Assembly (NCBI GenBank): GCA_023255335.1
Contig: JALRIS010000024.1
Location: 1 to 38,029 of the forward strand
Source of the DNA: Flavobacteriales bacterium
Lineage (GTDB): Bacteria > Bacteroidota > Bacteroidia > Flavobacteriales_D > CAJJDF01
Direction of reading: 5' to 3'
Length of the DNA: 38,029 bases
The notes under the pieces are model-generated. The model was not told the origin of the DNA. It did no database searches and saw only the letters and a program-made list of their open reading frames with translations. The position numbers and the translations under genes were made by a program. Below are positions 1-7,067 of the stretch, one piece after another; the stretch's first letter is position 1; every line of letters starts with the position of its first letter.

Positions 1-142
1 CTCTTCTAAAAGATGAGGTGCCTATTATTGAATTAGTTTTTATCTCTTGAAGTTTAATTCCATCCCTGCTGATAAGAATTTCTCTTGGATCATTACGTGA
101 TAAAAAAAAATTTGATAATAAACCTTTTGTCCTTTCACAAGT
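1..142 (-). pseudogene. hemC: hemC fragment (hydroxymethylbilane synthase), N-terminally truncated and cut by the window edge
   Basis: Reading the minus strand from 142 to 1 gives 47 open codons. They contain SRNDPREILIS, then RDGIKL, then IIGTSSFRR. This is the HemC signature in which DPR(E/D)-(V/I)L-(I/V)S is followed about 20 residues later by GTSSxRR, part of domain 1 and the porphobilinogen-polymerising active site. An in-frame TAG lies at 143-145 and no ATG, GTG or TTG occurs between it and the window edge, so the roughly 85 N-terminal residues normal for the family are missing. The other frames upstream show no HemC N-terminus, and the sigma gene starts at 173, so there is no room for one. 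I read it as a remnant, probably non-functional. The part left of base 1 cannot be seen. A nine-T run (minus strand) lies inside it, but the frame is consistent on both sides. Confidence 0.6.
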
Positions 143-172
143 CTAAGAACCGTAACAATAATTTACCACACA

Positions 173-712
173 TTGCACCTACACGACCAAGACATATTGC
201 AACTGTTCACCACTGCGGGCAAAGAGGAAGTGGCGTTTGGAAAATTGGTCGAAAAATATCAACAGCGAATATATTGGTACATCCGCAAAATGGTCATCAA
301 CCACGAAGATGCCAATGACGTGACCCAAAATACCTTTGTGAAAGTGTGGAAAGGATTGTCAGGTTTCAAAAAAGAGTCGAACCTATTTACTTGGATGTAC
401 CGAATTGCCACCAACGAAACCCTAAACTTTATCAAAGCCAACAAAAAACGAGTGACACAATCCATCGAAGACATTCAGATAGAAAACAGAAAAGACGATT
501 CGTTTTTTACAGGGGACGAAATAGAAGCCAGACTCTATCAAGCAATAGCTACCTTGCCCGACAAACAAAAATTGGTATTCAATATGAAGTATTTTGACGA
601 ACTGAAGTACACCGAAATTGCGGAGATTGTGGGTGGAACGGTGGGCTCGCTGAAAGCCTCATACCATCACGCTCAAAAAAAAATAGAAGCACACCTCACG
701 ACCTATGATTGA
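173..712 (+). CDS. ECF-type RNA polymerase sigma factor
   Basis: A 179-residue sigma-70 family protein of the extracytoplasmic-function type, which directs RNA polymerase to a stress or envelope regulon. Region 2 spans about residues 20-90, with the DVTQNTFVKVWKGL helix and the NLFTWMYRIATNETLNF segment. Region 4, a helix-turn-helix for the -35 element, spans about 122-172 with LPDKQKLVF, MKYFDELKYTEIAEI and GSLKASYHHA. There is no region 3, as expected for ECF factors. The start is TTG at 173; no ATG fits, and the frame is open back to a TAA at 119-121. The next two genes are a small membrane protein and a Spy-like exported protein, an arrangement seen repeatedly in Flavobacteriia. That suggests an autoregulated envelope-sensing operon (inference). 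The class is certain; the regulon is unknown. Confidence 0.93.
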   Translation: MHLHDQDILQLFTTAGKEEVAFGKLVEKYQQRIYWYIRKMVINHEDANDVTQNTFVKVWKGLSGFKKESNLFTWMYRIATNETLNFIKANKKRVTQSIEDIQIENRKDDSFFTGDEIEARLYQAIATLPDKQKLVFNMKYFDELKYTEIAEIVGGTVGSLKASYHHAQKKIEAHLTTYD

Positions 713-769
713 GAAGGAAAATAGAAATTAAACCATTGAGAAGAAGAATTGTCAAAGAAACAACACACC

Positions 770-1126
770 ATGAAAACGACTGACGAACATACCAAAAACG
801 AATTTCCGACCTTGGAACAACTGAAAGGAAAATCGGGATTTACCACTCCCGAGGGATATTTTAACTCGCTCCAGCGCTCCATCCTGAGCCAAACGACCGA
901 GACCCAAAAAGCACCCAGCGTATTTTCGATGTACCGAGTGTTGGGATACGCAGCCTCAGTAGTAGTAATTGTGGGTGTTGCCTCTGTGTTTTTTTTGGGA
1001 AGAAATGATCAATCCTCCCTTGACGAATTTGGGCAACTTACCGTAAACGAGTACTTTGAGGAGGTTTCTGGGGTGGACCTAGAACTGGACGAAACATTGG
1101 AATTTGACGAAATGGCAATGAACTAA
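770..1126 (+). CDS. Small single-pass membrane protein downstream of ECF sigma, possible anti-sigma-like partner
   Basis: A 118-residue protein of no assigned function. Residues 1-55 are hydrophilic and contain the stretch FTTPEGYFNSLQ, a PEGYF-type motif I associate with small proteins encoded beside Bacteroidota ECF sigma factors. One hydrophobic segment at about 58-77 is followed by an acidic tail rich in E and D. The predicted topology is a cytoplasmic N-terminus, one membrane helix and a short periplasmic tail. This would suit an anti-sigma factor, but I see no zinc-binding HxxxCxxC motif. I chose ATG 770 over the TTG at 749, seven codons earlier, because ATG is the stronger start. The gene lies 57 bases after the sigma gene and 45 before the Spy-like gene, in the same orientation, so co-transcription is likely. 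Its role is inferred only from context. Confidence 0.75.
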   Translation: MKTTDEHTKNEFPTLEQLKGKSGFTTPEGYFNSLQRSILSQTTETQKAPSVFSMYRVLGYAASVVVIVGVASVFFLGRNDQSSLDEFGQLTVNEYFEEVSGVDLELDETLEFDEMAMN

Positions 1127-1171
1127 TCCAAAACAAAACGACACGTAGTAACAACCAAAAATTTTAAACTC

Positions 1172-1615
1172 ATGAAAACAATAAACATAGCCCTTATCGC
1201 CCTTTTTACCCTAATTGGAGTAACAGGAATGGCTCAAAAAAGCGAAGACAGAATGAATCATCGTTTGGCAAAAGCCGACAGTATTCTGATAGCTGAGTTG
1301 GAATTAACAGCCACCGAACAAGCCAATTTTTTGCCACTGTATCACGAATATGTGAAAGCAAAAAAAGAAAACCGAAAGAAATACCTGACTTCGGAACGAA
1401 AAGGCAAGAAAAAAATGGACGAGCTGACCGATGCCGAACTCAATGAGATTATTACCAATCGATTTGCATTCAAACAAGGCGATTTGGACATCCAAAAAAG
1501 CTACCACGAACGATTCAAAAAAACACTGCCGATGAAGAAACTCGCCAAGTTTTACCACATCGAAAAGCGCATGTTTTCGCGAAAAGGTCACCACAAAGGA
1601 AAAGGAAGGCACTAA
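1172..1615 (+). CDS. Exported Spy/CpxP-like protein (sensor of ECF-type sigma factor family)
   Basis: A 147-residue protein with a clear signal peptide: positively charged start, hydrophobic core at about 4-19, and probable cleavage after MAQ near residue 22. The mature part is highly charged and helical. It contains an LTxxEQ-like segment (LELTATEQANFLPLY), which resembles the LTxxQ helices of Spy/CpxP periplasmic proteins. It ends in a basic, His-rich tail (RKGHHKGKGRH). Proteins of this layout are usually third in Bacteroidota ECF sigma operons and have been named sensor of ECF-type sigma factor. I infer a periplasmic chaperone-like or stress-sensing role. Whether the His-rich tail binds metal is untested. 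A strong terminator follows at 1636-1675, closing the operon. Confidence 0.8.
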   Translation: MKTINIALIALFTLIGVTGMAQKSEDRMNHRLAKADSILIAELELTATEQANFLPLYHEYVKAKKENRKKYLTSERKGKKKMDELTDAELNEIITNRFAFKQGDLDIQKSYHERFKKTLPMKKLAKFYHIEKRMFSRKGHHKGKGRH

Positions 1616-1635
1616 CCGTAAAACCATGAAATTCT

Positions 1636-1675
1636 ATCCCTGAACATTCTCGAGCATGTTCAGGGATTTTTTTTT
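1636..1675 (+). terminator. Rho-independent terminator of the sigma operon
   Basis: A perfect 12-bp inverted repeat pairs 1636-1647 (atccctgaacat) with 1656-1667 (atgttcagggat) across an 8-base loop. It runs directly into nine T residues at 1667-1675. It sits 20 bases after the stop codon of the Spy-like gene. Confidence 0.93.
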
Positions 1676-1822
1676 GAATAAAAATTAAGGTTTTTGCCAG
1701 TTTTCTGTGAACTTGGAAAAGACGAAATTCCTTTCTTTGATAATTACCAAAACAACTAAAATATTCTCGGTTTTTGGTCTGCAATGGCAATCAAAATAGC
1801 TCAACAATCAAAAAAATAGTTT

Positions 1823-1830
1823 TACTTTTG
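1823..1830 (+). promoter_or_regulatory. Candidate Bacteroidota -7 box close to a start codon
   Basis: TACTTTTG matches the Bacteroidota -7 consensus TAnnTTTG exactly and ends four bases before the aminotransferase ATG at 1835. No TTG -33 element lies at the usual 19-21 base spacing. If used, transcription would begin at or next to the start codon, giving a leaderless or nearly leaderless message. This is motif evidence only. Confidence 0.35.
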
Positions 1831-1834
1831 AAGT

Positions 1835-3019
1835 ATGGAAAGCAAAGAAATATTTCATACGTTGCAAGCACAAACCACGCCTTTTCCGATAGGGTTGGAA
1901 ATAGCGCGAGCTGAGGGTTTGTTGATTTACGATCAGCACGGAAAAGCGTATTATGATTTGGTTTCGGGATTGGCCGTGACCAACATTGGGCACCGTCACC
2001 CAAAAGTGGTAGAAGCGATAAAAAAACAAGTCGATACCCACTTGCACGTAATGCCTTACGGGGAGTTTATCCAAACTCCACAATTGGAATTGGCAGAAAA
2101 ACTCAACGAGATTCTGCCCGAAAACTTGACTACGAGCTATTTTGTAAATTCGGGAGCCGAAGCTGTGGAAGGAGCATTGAAACTCGCCAAAAGATATACC
2201 GGAAAACGAGAAATAATTGCCTGCCACAAATCGTATCATGGAAGCACCCACGGAGCATTGAGCGTGTCGGGAAATCCTGTAAAACAATCGGCTTTCAAAC
2301 CCCTGTTGCCCGAGGTGAACTTCATTACGTTCAACGAATTGGCAGATTTGTCCAAGATTACCGAACATACAGCTTGTGTGATTATCGAAACCGTGCAAGG
2401 CGATGCAGGAGTTCGAATTGCCGACTTGTGCTACCTACAACAATTACGTGAAAAATGCACCAAAACTGGCACTTTGCTCATTCTGGACGAAATCCAAACA
2501 GGATTCGGTCGAACGGGCACTTTGTTTGCCTTTGAGCAGTACGGAATTTCGCCCGATATTTTGGTTATTGCCAAAGCCTTAGGTGGCGGAATGCCAATCG
2601 GGGCTTTTGTCTCGAGCAAAAAAATAATGGATTGCCTCACTCACAATCCCATGCTGGGTCACATTACCACGTTTGGCGGACATCCAGTAAATTGTGCCGC
2701 TGCTGTGGCAAATATTCAAGTCATTCAGGAAGAACACCTGGTGGCTGATGTTCACAAAAAAGGAGCTTTGGTGAAGGAGCTGCTCTCTCATTCTGTGGTG
2801 AAGGAAATAAGACAAATAGGACTGATGTTAGCCATTGACCTCGAGAACGAAGAAATAACCCAAAAAGTTGTAGAAGGCTGCATGGCAAGAGGCATTATCA
2901 CATTTTGGTTTTTGTCTTGCCCAGCAAGTTTTAGGTTAGCGCCACCGCTTACCATTTCTATGGAAGAAATCCGAAAGGTATGTGGAGTGATTTGTGAGGT
3001 TTTTGATGAGTTGAAGTAA
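1835..3019 (+). CDS. Class III PLP-dependent aminotransferase (acetylornithine/GABA aminotransferase family)
   Basis: A 394-residue fold-type I pyridoxal-phosphate enzyme that moves an amino group between an amino acid or amine and a 2-oxo acid. Motifs in order: [12 protein letters not shown] (45-56), [20 protein letters not shown] (105-124) forming the phosphate-binding region, [11 protein letters not shown] (133-143), ETVQGDAG (185-192), [14 protein letters not shown] (215-228) with D218 for the pyridine nitrogen, and [12 protein letters not shown] (245-256) with K247 as the Schiff-base lysine. The length is normal for the family. Such genes in Bacteroidota are usually labelled only as aspartate aminotransferase family. 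The sequence does not tell acetylornithine, ornithine or 4-aminobutyrate specificity apart, and no arginine-biosynthesis genes are nearby. It stands alone: a terminator precedes it and yebC converges on it. All key residues are present, so it is probably active. Confidence 0.93.
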   Translation: MESKEIFHTLQAQTTPFPIGLEIARAEGLLIYDQHGKAYYDLVSGLAVTNIGHRHPKVVEAIKKQVDTHLHVMPYGEFIQTPQLELAEKLNEILPENLTTSYFVNSGAEAVEGALKLAKRYTGKREIIACHKSYHGSTHGALSVSGNPVKQSAFKPLLPEVNFITFNELADLSKITEHTACVIIETVQGDAGVRIADLCYLQQLREKCTKTGTLLILDEIQTGFGRTGTLFAFEQYGISPDILVIAKALGGGMPIGAFVSSKKIMDCLTHNPMLGHITTFGGHPVNCAAAVANIQVIQEEHLVADVHKKGALVKELLSHSVVKEIRQIGLMLAIDLENEEITQKVVEGCMARGIITFWFLSCPASFRLAPPLTISMEEIRKVCGVICEVFDELK

Positions 3020-3046
3020 AAGTTAGGTTAAACCAACTTTCCATCT

Positions 3047-3071
3047 GTCATCCTGAACTTGATCCAGGATC
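3047..3071. repeat. Short palindromic repeat, copy 1
   Basis: The 6-bp arms 3050-3055 (atcctg) and 3065-3070 (caggat) flank a 9-base loop in the gap between the aminotransferase and yebC. The core ctgaacttgatccag (3053-3067) recurs with one change at 5912-5926. The arms vary but stay complementary between copies. Confidence 0.6.
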
Positions 3072-3120
3072 TTGCAGAGAATATTTCACGTTTACGTTGG
3101 CAAAATTTCAGTGAATAGAG

Positions 3121-3143
3121 GTGCTAAAATAAATTCAGCATGA
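3121..3143. repeat. Short palindromic repeat, degenerate inverted copy 2
   Basis: Read on the minus strand, this stretch gives tcatgctgaatttattttagca. It has the same plan (tcat, arm, CTGAA, loop, arm) as copy 1 but lies in the opposite orientation. The stem 3122-3125 with 3137-3140 is intact and the inner pairs carry one mismatch. It abuts the 3' end of yebC. Confidence 0.45.
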
Positions 3144-3162
3144 TCCAAAGTTTTATTTGCTA

Positions 3163-3924
3163 TCACCCTTCCGCCTCAAGCGCTGCTGCCAATTCATCGG
3201 TCATTTCGAGGGTGTGGTACACGACATTTACATCGTCATCTTCCTCCATTTTTTCGATCAATTTTAGTACTTGTTTGGCTTTTTCCACTTCCAGTGCCAT
3301 GGTGGTGGTTGGGATTCGCTGAAGCTCGGTAGTTTTTACCTCAATTTTCATTTCGGCCAATTTCTTTTGCATGTCTCCGTAGCTATCAAACGAAGTGTAA
3401 ATCAATACATCCTCTTCTTGCACGTCTATTTCTTCTAGCCCTGCATCTATCAATTCAAACTCCAAATCTTCTAGCTCCCAGTCTTTTAGTAATTCGCGAG
3501 CGATGGTAAACACTCCTTTTCGGTCAAACATAAACGAAAGCGAACCGTGAGTCCCCAATTCTCCGCCATACTTGCTAAAAACAGCTCTTACATTGGCAAC
3601 TACCCGATTGTTGTTGTCCGATGTAGCTTCTACAAACACCGCAATTCCATTGGTGGCATATCCCTCAAAAGTGTACTCCTGCAAGTCTGCCGCATCGTCT
3701 CCCGAACCTTTTTTGATGGCTCGTTCCATCGTGTCTTTGGGCATGTTGGCACCTTTGGCGTTTTGGATAGCCAATCGCAGCGAAGGGTTAGAATCTGGAT
3801 CGGCACCGCCATCTCTGGCAGCAATTGTGATTTCTTTGATGATACGAGTAAATATTTTTCCTCGTTTGGCATCTTTTGCTCCTTTTTTGTGCTTAATGGT
3901 TGACCATTTACTATGTCCTGACAT
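3163..3924 (-). CDS. yebC: YebC/PmpR family DNA-binding regulatory protein
   Basis: A 253-residue YebC/PmpR/TACO1 family protein. It opens with the family hallmark MSGHSKWSTIKHKKGAKDAKRGKIF. It continues with GGADPDSNPSLRLAI (about 39-53), NMPKDTMERAIKKG (60-73) and a long acidic C-terminal domain with the typical EVxKxxxxLKLIEKMEEDDDVNVVYHT region near the end. Members act as cytoplasmic transcriptional regulators, and some have recently been linked to relief of ribosome stalling. The start at 3924 is fixed by the conserved N-terminus. The gene faces the aminotransferase and is divergent from purN, from which it is 116 bases away. The length is slightly above the usual 240-250. The family is certain; its targets here are unknown. 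Confidence 0.96.
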   Translation of the reverse strand: MSGHSKWSTIKHKKGAKDAKRGKIFTRIIKEITIAARDGGADPDSNPSLRLAIQNAKGANMPKDTMERAIKKGSGDDAADLQEYTFEGYATNGIAVFVEATSDNNNRVVANVRAVFSKYGGELGTHGSLSFMFDRKGVFTIARELLKDWELEDLEFELIDAGLEEIDVQEEDVLIYTSFDSYGDMQKKLAEMKIEVKTTELQRIPTTTMALEVEKAKQVLKLIEKMEEDDDVNVVYHTLEMTDELAAALEAEG

Positions 3925-3949
3925 GTTTGTATTTATTTGTATTCCGACC

Positions 3950-3981
3950 TTGGGCAGAATGTGAATAATCCCTTATCTTTG
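3950..3981 (+). promoter_or_regulatory. Candidate promoter for purN-rnhA
   Basis: TTG at 3950-3952 and an exact TAnnTTTG box (TATCTTTG, 3974-3981) are separated by 21 bases, close to the Bacteroidota -33/-7 spacing. The predicted start near 3988 would leave about 50 bases of leader before purN. Confidence 0.5.
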
Positions 3982-4040
3982 GGCGGTAAAGTTACAAAAT
4001 AACTCCCTAATCAAAAAATCATTTTTGCCGACTGATTGTT

Positions 4041-4613
4041 ATGAAAAAAGTAAAAAACATCCTCATTTTTGTGTCTGGAAATGGCTCTAACATGAGCAAT
4101 CTCATCGAGCATTTTGATTCCAATCCCGAGGTATCGGTTGAAGCGGTTTTTTCGAACAAACCAGCCTGTGTAGGAATCATCAATGCGCAAAAAGCGGGGA
4201 TAAACACCATAGCTTTTACTCCCGAAGAGCTTCACTCTGGAAGAGTAGCCGAATTGGCTCAGCTACTCAATCCCGATTTGATTGTGTTGGCAGGGTTTTT
4301 ACTCAAAATTCCCAAAGAATTTACTGCCACGTTTGAAGGCAAAATCCTGAACGTTCATCCTTCATTACTGCCAAAATTTGGAGGGAAAGGAATGTACGGA
4401 AAACACGTGCACAAAGCAGTGATAGCAGCAGGAGAAACAAAGTCGGGTATTACGTTTCATTTTGTAAACGAACACTATGACGAGGGCAACATCATTGCTC
4501 AGTTTGAATGCCCAATCGCACCCACCGAAAAGGTAGAAACATTACAACAAAAAATACAACAATTGGAGCATACTCATTTTCCGAGTGTGGTAGAAAAACT
4601 ACTTGCCCAATGA
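4041..4613 (+). CDS. purN: Phosphoribosylglycinamide formyltransferase PurN
   Basis: A 190-residue GAR transformylase. It transfers the formyl group from 10-formyltetrahydrofolate to GAR in step three of purine synthesis, in the cytosol. A glycine-rich phosphate loop (SGNGSN, 12-17) begins the Rossmann-like formyltransferase fold. LNVHPSLLP (103-111) carries the catalytic N104 and H106, and YDEGNII (146-152) carries the catalytic D147, matching the Asn-His-Asp triad of the family. The length is normal. The stop overlaps the start of rnhA in an ATGA (4610-4613), so the two are translationally coupled. No other purine genes lie in the window. The start ATG 4041 sits directly before the conserved first beta strand. 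Confidence 0.96.
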   Translation: MKKVKNILIFVSGNGSNMSNLIEHFDSNPEVSVEAVFSNKPACVGIINAQKAGINTIAFTPEELHSGRVAELAQLLNPDLIVLAGFLLKIPKEFTATFEGKILNVHPSLLPKFGGKGMYGKHVHKAVIAAGETKSGITFHFVNEHYDEGNIIAQFECPIAPTEKVETLQQKIQQLEHTHFPSVVEKLLAQ

Positions 4614-5089
4614 GCCATATTTACATATATACAGATGGATCTGCCCTCGGAAACCCTGGGCCAGGAGGCTACGGCATAGTGCTAATGGCAGGCAAGCATT
4701 ACAAAGAACTGAGCGAAGGTTATCGGCACACCACTAACAACCGCATGGAGCTGCTGAGCGTGATTGTAGCACTGGAGCAATTGAAAAAACCAGGGTACAA
4801 GGTTCGGATATTTTCGGATAGTAAATACGTGGTAGATTCGATAGAAAAAAAATGGGTGTTTGGTTGGGTAAAAAAGAATTTTAAAGGCAAAAAAAATGCT
4901 GATTTGTGGAAGCGTTTTTTGGCGATTTATCCCAAGCACCAAGTAGAATTTGTGTGGGTAAAAGGCCATGCAGGAAACAAATACAACGAGGTGTGCGATC
5001 AGCTAGCGGTAGCAGCCGCCCATGGCAAAAACTTAATGGTAGATCAAGGGTACGAAGATTCTCAGAAAGAGGAAAATGGGTTGTTTTAA
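4610..5089 (+). CDS. rnhA: Ribonuclease HI
   Basis: A 159-residue RNase HI that cleaves the RNA strand of RNA-DNA hybrids using two magnesium ions. The catalytic set is complete: D9 (YTDGSALGNPGPGG), E47 (NNRMELLSVI), D70 (FSDSKYVVDSI) and D130 (CDQLAVAAA), plus the flexible-loop H120 (VKGHAGN). A basic handle region with lysines and tryptophans lies at about 81-101 (KWVFGWVKKNFKGKK). I chose ATG 4610 because it gives the standard N-terminus and a 4-base ATGA overlap with purN. Longer readings of this frame run through purN and are not credible. A 127-base gap with degenerate palindromes follows before the convergent orphan gene. Confidence 0.96.
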   Translation: MSHIYIYTDGSALGNPGPGGYGIVLMAGKHYKELSEGYRHTTNNRMELLSVIVALEQLKKPGYKVRIFSDSKYVVDSIEKKWVFGWVKKNFKGKKNADLWKRFLAIYPKHQVEFVWVKGHAGNKYNEVCDQLAVAAAHGKNLMVDQGYEDSQKEENGLF

Positions 5090-5158
5090 GAACTTTTAAT
5101 CAATAAAACGCTTTGTCATTCTCGAGAAAAGCGGAAATCTTGAATTGAGTAATGGTTT

Positions 5159-5206
5159 GTGTATGATGCGTATCCCGAAGGTTGTACACTATGCACTGTG
5201 TTGTGC
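5159..5206. repeat. Inverted-repeat region at the left flank of the orphan gene
   Basis: gtgta (5159-5163) pairs with tacac (5185-5189). The octamer tgttgtgc at 5199-5206 is the exact reverse complement of gcacaaca at 5880-5887, on the far side of the orphan gene. Upstream, 5115-5140 (gtcattctcgag...) looks like a decayed dispersed repeat. The remainder of 5090-5216 shows nothing else I can name. Confidence 0.45.
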
Positions 5207-5216
5207 TTTCGTTCTT

Positions 5217-5861
5217 TTATTTTTCAATATTACTGTAAACCAATCCTTTCCAATACATTTCTTTTTCTGCGTCCAAGGTGTTTACAAATTTCAAATCAAA
5301 TTCGGCTTTAATTATCCCTTTGTTGAACAGTTGTTTATCAATTCTAATTTGCCCTTCTTTCATTCGAAATATTTGTTTCCCAAGGTCAGTAATACTATTG
5401 TAATCAATCCATGCACTAAAAGAATCATTCTTGATTTCAATGTTCAAACTACTATGTGTAGAAACATTGCAAGCCGATTGCCCAAGCATAGAATTGTTTG
5501 CTTGCTTTTTAAAAGTCATAAAGTTTGTACCCGCCCATTCATAAGTCGAAGCTTCAGATTTAATTGAGTGAAACAAATGGGTTGTATCGACAATTGCGTA
5601 GAACGCTTTTAATGAGTCAGGATATATTTTCCCTTCTTCATTTTTCATTTGGTCTATTTCAGGTGGACAAATTCCATCGCAACTTAATTGCCCAAATTTA
5701 TTCTTGTAAACACCTTCATGATAACTCCATCTCTCTTTGAATGAAAAGTCGTTTTCGATATTATCGACCCATTTGATAGAAATCCATTTTGTTTCATCCT
5801 TTTTAGTAAAAGACAAAATTGTCAAACAAGTCAGTATGAGTACAATTGATTTCAGTTTCAT
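5217..5861 (-). CDS. Hypothetical exported protein, orphan
   Basis: A 214-residue protein that I do not recognise. It has a short N-terminal signal sequence (MKLKSIVLILTCLTILSFT), with probable cleavage near residue 19 and no lipobox cysteine. The mature part begins charged (KKDETKWISIKWVDN). It contains two cysteines in the motif CDGICPPEIDQ (about 61-71) and one more in SACNVS (about 130-135). The rest looks like mixed beta strands, with no membrane segment. An extracellular or periplasmic location is likely. Start ATG 5861 gives the signal sequence directly. The gene stands alone between rnhA (convergent) and trpS (173 bases upstream, same strand). It is bracketed by inverted octamers and palindromes, which suggests an inserted single-gene unit (inference). 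Confidence 0.75.
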   Translation of the reverse strand: MKLKSIVLILTCLTILSFTKKDETKWISIKWVDNIENDFSFKERWSYHEGVYKNKFGQLSCDGICPPEIDQMKNEEGKIYPDSLKAFYAIVDTTHLFHSIKSEASTYEWAGTNFMTFKKQANNSMLGQSACNVSTHSSLNIEIKNDSFSAWIDYNSITDLGKQIFRMKEGQIRIDKQLFNKGIIKAEFDLKFVNTLDAEKEMYWKGLVYSNIEK

Positions 5862-5876
5862 AGTCTTTTATTGCAT

Positions 5877-5928
5877 GTTGCACAACAGTTCAATAAAGCA
5901 AATCAGTCAATCTGAACTTGATTCAGAT
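5877..5928. repeat. Palindromes at the right flank of the orphan gene, including repeat copy 3
   Basis: gttgcacaac (5877-5886) is a perfect 10-bp palindrome, and gcacaaca (5880-5887) is the inverted partner of 5199-5206. At 5910-5915 and 5923-5928, atctga and tcagat form a stem around acttgat. The core ctgaacttgattcag (5912-5926) matches copy 1 at 3053-3067 in 14 of 15 bases, and the arm bases outside the core differ yet still pair. Confidence 0.55.
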
Positions 5929-6034
5929 GTTGTTGATTAGAAGCTCCTTCAGTATCAAATATAGATTCAGCATTAGGTGTGGAATGACTGATAAAAATCA
6001 CCTTCCTGTGCCTCTTCAAGTCGGGAACTTAACA

Positions 6035-7003
6035 TTAATATCCCAATTTGGCTCTAACTTTTGCTAGTACTTCATTGGCAATATTGGATGCTTTTTCGGC
6101 TCCGATTTTTAGCTGTTCTTCTATCAAGTGAGGGTTTTCGGTGTAGTAATTGAATTTTTCTCTCTCTGTTTTGAATTTTTCGGTAATCAACTCAAACAAC
6201 GCTTGCTTGGCATGGCCATACCCATATCCGCCTGCTGCGTAATTGGCGCTCATCTGGGCAATTTGCTCCTCGTTGGCTAGCAAACTGTAAATCGCAAAAC
6301 AATTGCAGGTGTCTGGGTTTTTGGGGTCTTCGAGTGGTGTGCTATCCGTCTCGATAGACATGATTTGTTTTCGGAGTTTTTTATCCGGCAAGAAAATATT
6401 GATCACATTGTTCTTGGATTTACTCATTTTGGATCCATCCGTACCCGGAATTAACATGGTGTTTTCTTGTATTTTTGGCTCAGGCAGCACAAGTGTTTCT
6501 CCCATTTGATTGTTGAATCGGCTAGCTACATCTCTCGTCATTTCGATGTGCTGAAGCTGGTCTTTTCCTACAGGAATCACCTCCGAATCGTAGAGCAAAA
6601 TATCCGCAGCCATGAGCATTGGGTAATCAAACAATCCGGCATTCACATCATCCAATCGGTCTGCTTTGTCTTTGAATGAGTGAGCCAGTTTGAGCCGTTG
6701 GTAGGGAAAAAAACAATTTAGATACCAAGTAAGTTCGGTCACTTGCGGAATATCACTTTGGCGATAAAACACTGTTTTGTTTACATCCAATCCACAAGCG
6801 AGCCAAGCTGCAGCAGTATTCAGGGTGTTGGTTTTGAGGGTCTCCGCATCCTTTATCTGAGTTAAGGTATGCAGGTTGGCAATGAACAAAAACGATTCAT
6901 TGTCGGTGTTTTCGGACAATTGGATGGCTGGGATGATGGCTCCCAATAAATTTCCTAGGTGGGGAGTTCCTGTACTTTGTATACCGGTAAGTATTCTTGC
7001 CAT
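6035..7003 (-). CDS. trpS: Tryptophanyl-tRNA synthetase
   Basis: A 322-residue class Ic aminoacyl-tRNA synthetase that charges tRNA-Trp. The HIGH-type motif is TPHLGN (13-18), after the family start ILTGIQSTG. The KMSKS motif is at 192-196 (DGSKMSKSKN). FDYPMLMAADILLYD (125-139) and VPVGKDQ-like VIPVGKDQLQHIEMTRD (142-158) are the tryptophan and ATP site segments typical of bacterial TrpS. The length is normal and nothing is missing. The gene is 64 bases downstream of the Hpt gene in the same direction, so it may share that transcript or have its own weak promoter. A start at 7003 gives the canonical MARILTGIQ opening. Confidence 0.97.
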   Translation of the reverse strand: MARILTGIQSTGTPHLGNLLGAIIPAIQLSENTDNESFLFIANLHTLTQIKDAETLKTNTLNTAAAWLACGLDVNKTVFYRQSDIPQVTELTWYLNCFFPYQRLKLAHSFKDKADRLDDVNAGLFDYPMLMAADILLYDSEVIPVGKDQLQHIEMTRDVASRFNNQMGETLVLPEPKIQENTMLIPGTDGSKMSKSKNNVINIFLPDKKLRKQIMSIETDSTPLEDPKNPDTCNCFAIYSLLANEEQIAQMSANYAAGGYGYGHAKQALFELITEKFKTEREKFNYYTENPHLIEEQLKIGAEKASNIANEVLAKVRAKLGY

Positions 7004-7067
7004 AATGGATGGTTGGATGTTTTTTTGAAAGTCAAAGTAAATAAAATTTTATGGGTTAAACCTAAAA

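Noticed and set aside
102-110. Nine-A run as a frameshift explaining the broken hemC
   Set aside because: HemC-like residues occur in the same frame on both sides of the run, so the run is not the cause of the break.
85-318. Plus-strand open frame over the sigma gene start
   Set aside because: It is out of frame with the sigma factor, overlaps its coding sequence and has no recognisable motif.
4508-4609. Longer RNase HI starting inside purN, or a PurN-RNase H fusion
   Set aside because: The extra 34 residues are purN read in another frame; the ATG at 4610 gives the standard RNase HI start and an ATGA overlap.
5941-6034. A further palindromic copy upstream of trpS's 3' end
   Set aside because: Pieces such as attcagcat and ggaatgac resemble the other repeats, but no consistent stem can be drawn.
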